A stretch of DNA of 6,945 nt, from NCBI GenBank assembly GCA_937896015.1, contig CALBLR010000514.1, forward strand, positions 1-6,945, written 5' to 3'. Positions 5,280 through 6,945 of this stretch are shown here, in pieces. How positions within the stretch are numbered: the stretch's first letter is position 1; every line of letters starts with the position of its first letter. The DNA is from an uncultured Prevotellaceae bacterium. Lineage in GTDB: Bacteria; Bacteroidota; Bacteroidia; Bacteroidales; Muribaculaceae. A model generated the notes under the pieces. The model did not search any database, had not been told where the DNA came from, and was given only the letters and a program-made list of their open reading frames with translations. Both the position numbers and the translations under genes were made by a program.

Positions 5280-6488
5280 TCAGCAGGGAATGTGGCTTTC
5301 GCTGCAGTAAGCCAAAATCTCGTCTTGAGAGGAAAATCCTTTATCACAGAATTTACGCAAGCCGCCTTTCACGTCATCAAGCACCTCTGTAGGGGCATTG
5401 ATTACTTTTGTGACTTTGGTGATGAAATTTTTGAAATCAGGATTAATTCTGCAAAGCTTGTCGATTGTGTAGTAATCAAGTTCGTTCCTCTTGGCGGGGA
5501 AAAGCTCTTTCGTGTCGTCGCTGTATGGCGACAACTTGATTACACCAATGCCGAAGGCTCTGTTCAAGCGCGCCATTTCCTCCATCACGTCTTCGCTTAT
5601 TTCAAAGGCCACAAGATAGCCATAGTTTGCCCAACTGCTATTGGACAGCGCTTGAAAATAATACTCCTTTAGCTGATGGTCGCTACTTATTACGCGCTTC
5701 AACTCATAGGAGTACAGTGCAATATATTCTTTCGTTTCGGCCGCTTTTAGCAGTGAGCGCGTTGCCGCCTCTTGAAACTCATTGTATTCCACCCCCACCA
5801 TGTCGGGGTGTACCCACTTTTGCGCCTGATCGGCACGGTTAGAGCTCTCGTGAAAAATGGTTTTTGACTGGATGTTATGCTCCAGCAGGTAGTTTGCAAG
5901 CAAGCGGTGAAGGCTGCGCTCCCTATATGGCTCCTGCCTTGACGGTTTTGCCGGCTTCTCCTGTTCCATAGCCGCTGTTGCTGTTGTAGCAGCAGAAGAA
6001 GTCTCAGTGGTGGCAATCAGATGTTGCAATTCATCGGCATACTTGGTCACGTTGCAGCAAGTGCCTATTGAACCCGTGGAATTTTTCAGTTTTTGCGACA
6101 TGGCGCTTCTTGGTATGACCACATTCAGCCACTTTACTTCCCGCCTGTGCGGTAAAGCATGGTTGGGAGCGTAATAATAGTCTCCCAATATCTCGGCCAC
6201 GCAATACCCCCCTTCTCCATTTGAGGCGAGAACGACATCGCCACGCTTTAACCCATAACATATGGTCCAAAGAAAACCAATCGAATTGCGGGCGGTGACT
6301 GCTGATTTATCGGAGTTGACCTCCAGGAACTTTGCAATAAGTTTTTGGCGCCACTCATGCTCATCATCATAGGGTATGCTTGAAAGATCATAGTCCTTTA
6401 AGAATCCAATTCCTATGTAATTGTTTTTAAGACAGTCGCTAATGTACTTACTGCCCTCGCCCAACATAATTCGGTTATATTGCTTCAT
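5280..6488 (-). CDS. PUA/EVE-like domain plus HrgA/COG2958-like PD...ExK nuclease candidate
   Basis: I chose ATG at 6488 (402 residues) because family members begin close to the RIML motif and the sequence before it is A-rich; GTG at 6512 would add eight residues, and an in-frame stop lies further upstream. Numbering is from the ATG. Residues 2-158 (RIMLG, NNYIGIGF, GDVVLAS, GDYYY, HRREVKWLN, NSTGSIG) resemble the PUA/EVE-like module that precedes McrB-type and other restriction enzymes and may read modified bases. Residues 159-185 are an Ala/Thr/Ser-rich then Lys/Pro-rich linker. Residues about 190-363 resemble the C-terminal part of HrgA (COG2958), with HE at 213, HPDMVGVE at 227-234, YSYELKR at 259-265 and FQALSNSSWANYGYL at 278-292. 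P228-D229...E262-x-K264 fits a PD-(D/E)xK nuclease core. The inference is a cytoplasmic defence endonuclease acting on modified DNA without a partner. It has its own promoter overlaid by a dyad. No methyltransferase is nearby. Function is predicted, not shown. Confidence 0.85.
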   Translation of the reverse strand: MKQYNRIMLGEGSKYISDCLKNNYIGIGFLKDYDLSSIPYDDEHEWRQKLIAKFLEVNSDKSAVTARNSIGFLWTICYGLKRGDVVLASNGEGGYCVAEILGDYYYAPNHALPHRREVKWLNVVIPRSAMSQKLKNSTGSIGTCCNVTKYADELQHLIATTETSSAATTATAAMEQEKPAKPSRQEPYRERSLHRLLANYLLEHNIQSKTIFHESSNRADQAQKWVHPDMVGVEYNEFQEAATRSLLKAAETKEYIALYSYELKRVISSDHQLKEYYFQALSNSSWANYGYLVAFEISEDVMEEMARLNRAFGIGVIKLSPYSDDTKELFPAKRNELDYYTIDKLCRINPDFKNFITKVTKVINAPTEVLDDVKGGLRKFCDKGFSSQDEILAYCSESHIPC

Positions 6489-6523
6489 TGCATTTTCGTT
6501 TTTATTGCTCACTAATGGTTTAT

Positions 6524-6552
6524 CGCTTCACAAAGATACGATTTGTGAAGCG
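6524..6552. promoter_or_regulatory. 11-bp perfect inverted repeat over the nuclease-like gene's promoter
   Basis: CGCTTCACAAA (6524-6534) and TTTGTGAAGCG (6542-6552) are exact reverse complements separated by GATACGA. On the minus strand the repeat covers the whole -7 box (6531-6538) and the predicted start near 6524. This is the position expected of a repressor operator. In RNA form it would not be followed by a T-run, so it is a poor terminator. Confidence 0.6.
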
Positions 6553-6561
6553 AGTGCCAAA
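6531..6561 (-). promoter_or_regulatory. Promoter of the nuclease-like gene
   Basis: On the minus strand TTTG (6561-6558), a 19-nt spacer and TATCTTTG (6538-6531) match the -33/-7 consensus completely. Transcription would start near 6524, 36 nt before ATG 6488 and only 12 nt before GTG 6512, which supports the ATG as start. Confidence 0.7.
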
Positions 6562-6584
6562 AAAACGGTCTTCGTTTTTTTGGC
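6556..6584 (-). terminator. Hairpin after the calcium ATPase gene, probable terminator
   Basis: GCCAAAAAAACG (6556-6567) and CGTTTTTTTGGC (6573-6584) are perfect 12-bp arms around GTCTT. The hairpin begins 15 nt after the ATPase stop codon. The A7 and T7 tracts lie inside the stem, so it could stop transcription in either direction, but it lacks a long GC stem. Its left arm contains the -33 box of the nuclease-like gene. Confidence 0.55.
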
Positions 6585-6599
6585 GTGCCGGTGCAATTC

Positions 6600-6945
6600 T
6601 CATAAAAGTGGCGAGTGGTGGCGGTGAAGGAGGCGGGCAAGCTCGCCTATGAGCAGAACGGGCGATGTGCCCACCACTATTATCACCCAGTCGAGCAGCT
6701 TGAGCGGCTGCAGGTTGAACATCTCGCCGCCGAAACTCACTATCAGTATCTGGCCGAGGAATATGAGCAGCGCTATCATCAAGAAGCCGCGGCAGCCCTT
6801 GAGGCGCAGTGCTGAGTGGCCTGTGGCAAAGGCACGGGCGTTGAACATGTTCCAAAACTGCATCATCACAAATGTGGTGAAGAATATGCTCGACTCGTAG
6901 GGCTTGATGCTGTGCAGTTGCATACACCGCAGTGCCACAAGTTCA
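6600..6945 (-). CDS. P-type calcium-translocating ATPase, C-terminal end (partial, N-terminus off right edge)
   Basis: The frame is open from the right edge to a TGA at 6602-6600, leaving 114 codons. The sequence SIFFTTFVMMQFWNMFNARAF, followed by GFLMIALLIFLGQILIVSFGG, EMFNLQPL and DWVIIVVGTSPVLLIGE, matches the C-terminal transmembrane domain of PMCA-type P-type ATPases (Cation_ATPase_C). Three hydrophobic segments are visible, which would be the last membrane helices. Such pumps sit in the inner membrane and use ATP to export calcium; the catalytic DKTGT site and nucleotide domain lie outside the window. The methionine/valine codons near 6936-6938 are internal, not a start, because the frame continues upstream to the edge with family-like residues. 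Substrate specificity cannot be tested from this end alone. Confidence 0.9.
   Translation of the reverse strand, partial: ELVALRCMQLHSIKPYESSIFFTTFVMMQFWNMFNARAFATGHSALRLKGCRGFLMIALLIFLGQILIVSFGGEMFNLQPLKLLDWVIIVVGTSPVLLIGELARLLHRHHSPLL

Noticed and set aside
1..6945. CRISPR array, insertion sequence ends or attachment site
   Set aside because: I saw no regularly spaced repeats, transposase fragments or terminal inverted repeats. The tRNA-Gln 3' end has no duplicate that I could find in the window.

Overview
The window looks like a chromosomal piece from the phylum Bacteroidota, probably order Bacteroidales; a Muribaculaceae-like gut commensal is my best guess, but the family is not proven. 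The main evidence is the promoter signal. Copies of the Bacteroides-type box TAnnTTTG stand in front of nearly every transcription unit, several with a TTTG box 19-20 nt upstream. Shine-Dalgarno sequences are absent, and the secreted beta-sandwich and beta-barrel proteins are of kinds common in this phylum.

Layout from left to right. (1) A minus-strand gene (1-1876, C-terminus beyond the left edge) encodes a large secreted protein: signal peptide, charged linker, five propeller-like repeats, two fibronectin type III-like domains and the start of a cleaved-adhesin/choice-of-anchor-J-like domain. (2) A 639-base noncoding region (1877-2515) holds that gene's promoter, a likely minus-strand small RNA of about 150 nt with its own promoter and terminator, and two plus-strand promoters in front of tyrS. 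(3) tyrS (2516-3808, tyrosyl-tRNA synthetase) is followed by a tRNA-Gln(TTG) gene (3889-3962), which has its own promoter and a strong intrinsic terminator. (4) A 199-residue exported protein, probably a small outer-membrane beta-barrel, occupies 4125-4724. (5) A broken DUF6155-like gene lies at 4845 to about 5252. (6) Convergent to it, on the minus strand (5280-6488), is a two-domain protein with an N-terminal PUA/EVE-like reader domain and a C-terminal HrgA/COG2958-like domain carrying a PD...ExK signature. It is a candidate stand-alone modification-dependent nuclease. (7) At the right edge, on the minus strand, is the C-terminal end of a P-type calcium-translocating ATPase.

The genes do not form one pathway. 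tyrS and tRNA-Gln are translation housekeeping genes, the two exported proteins are envelope or surface functions, and the nuclease-like gene next to a decaying gene suggests a small accessory patch between housekeeping loci. The least explained items are the small RNA, whose three sequence motifs occur twice in mirror order around a hairpin, and the nuclease-like gene, whose promoter is overlaid by an 11-bp perfect inverted repeat.
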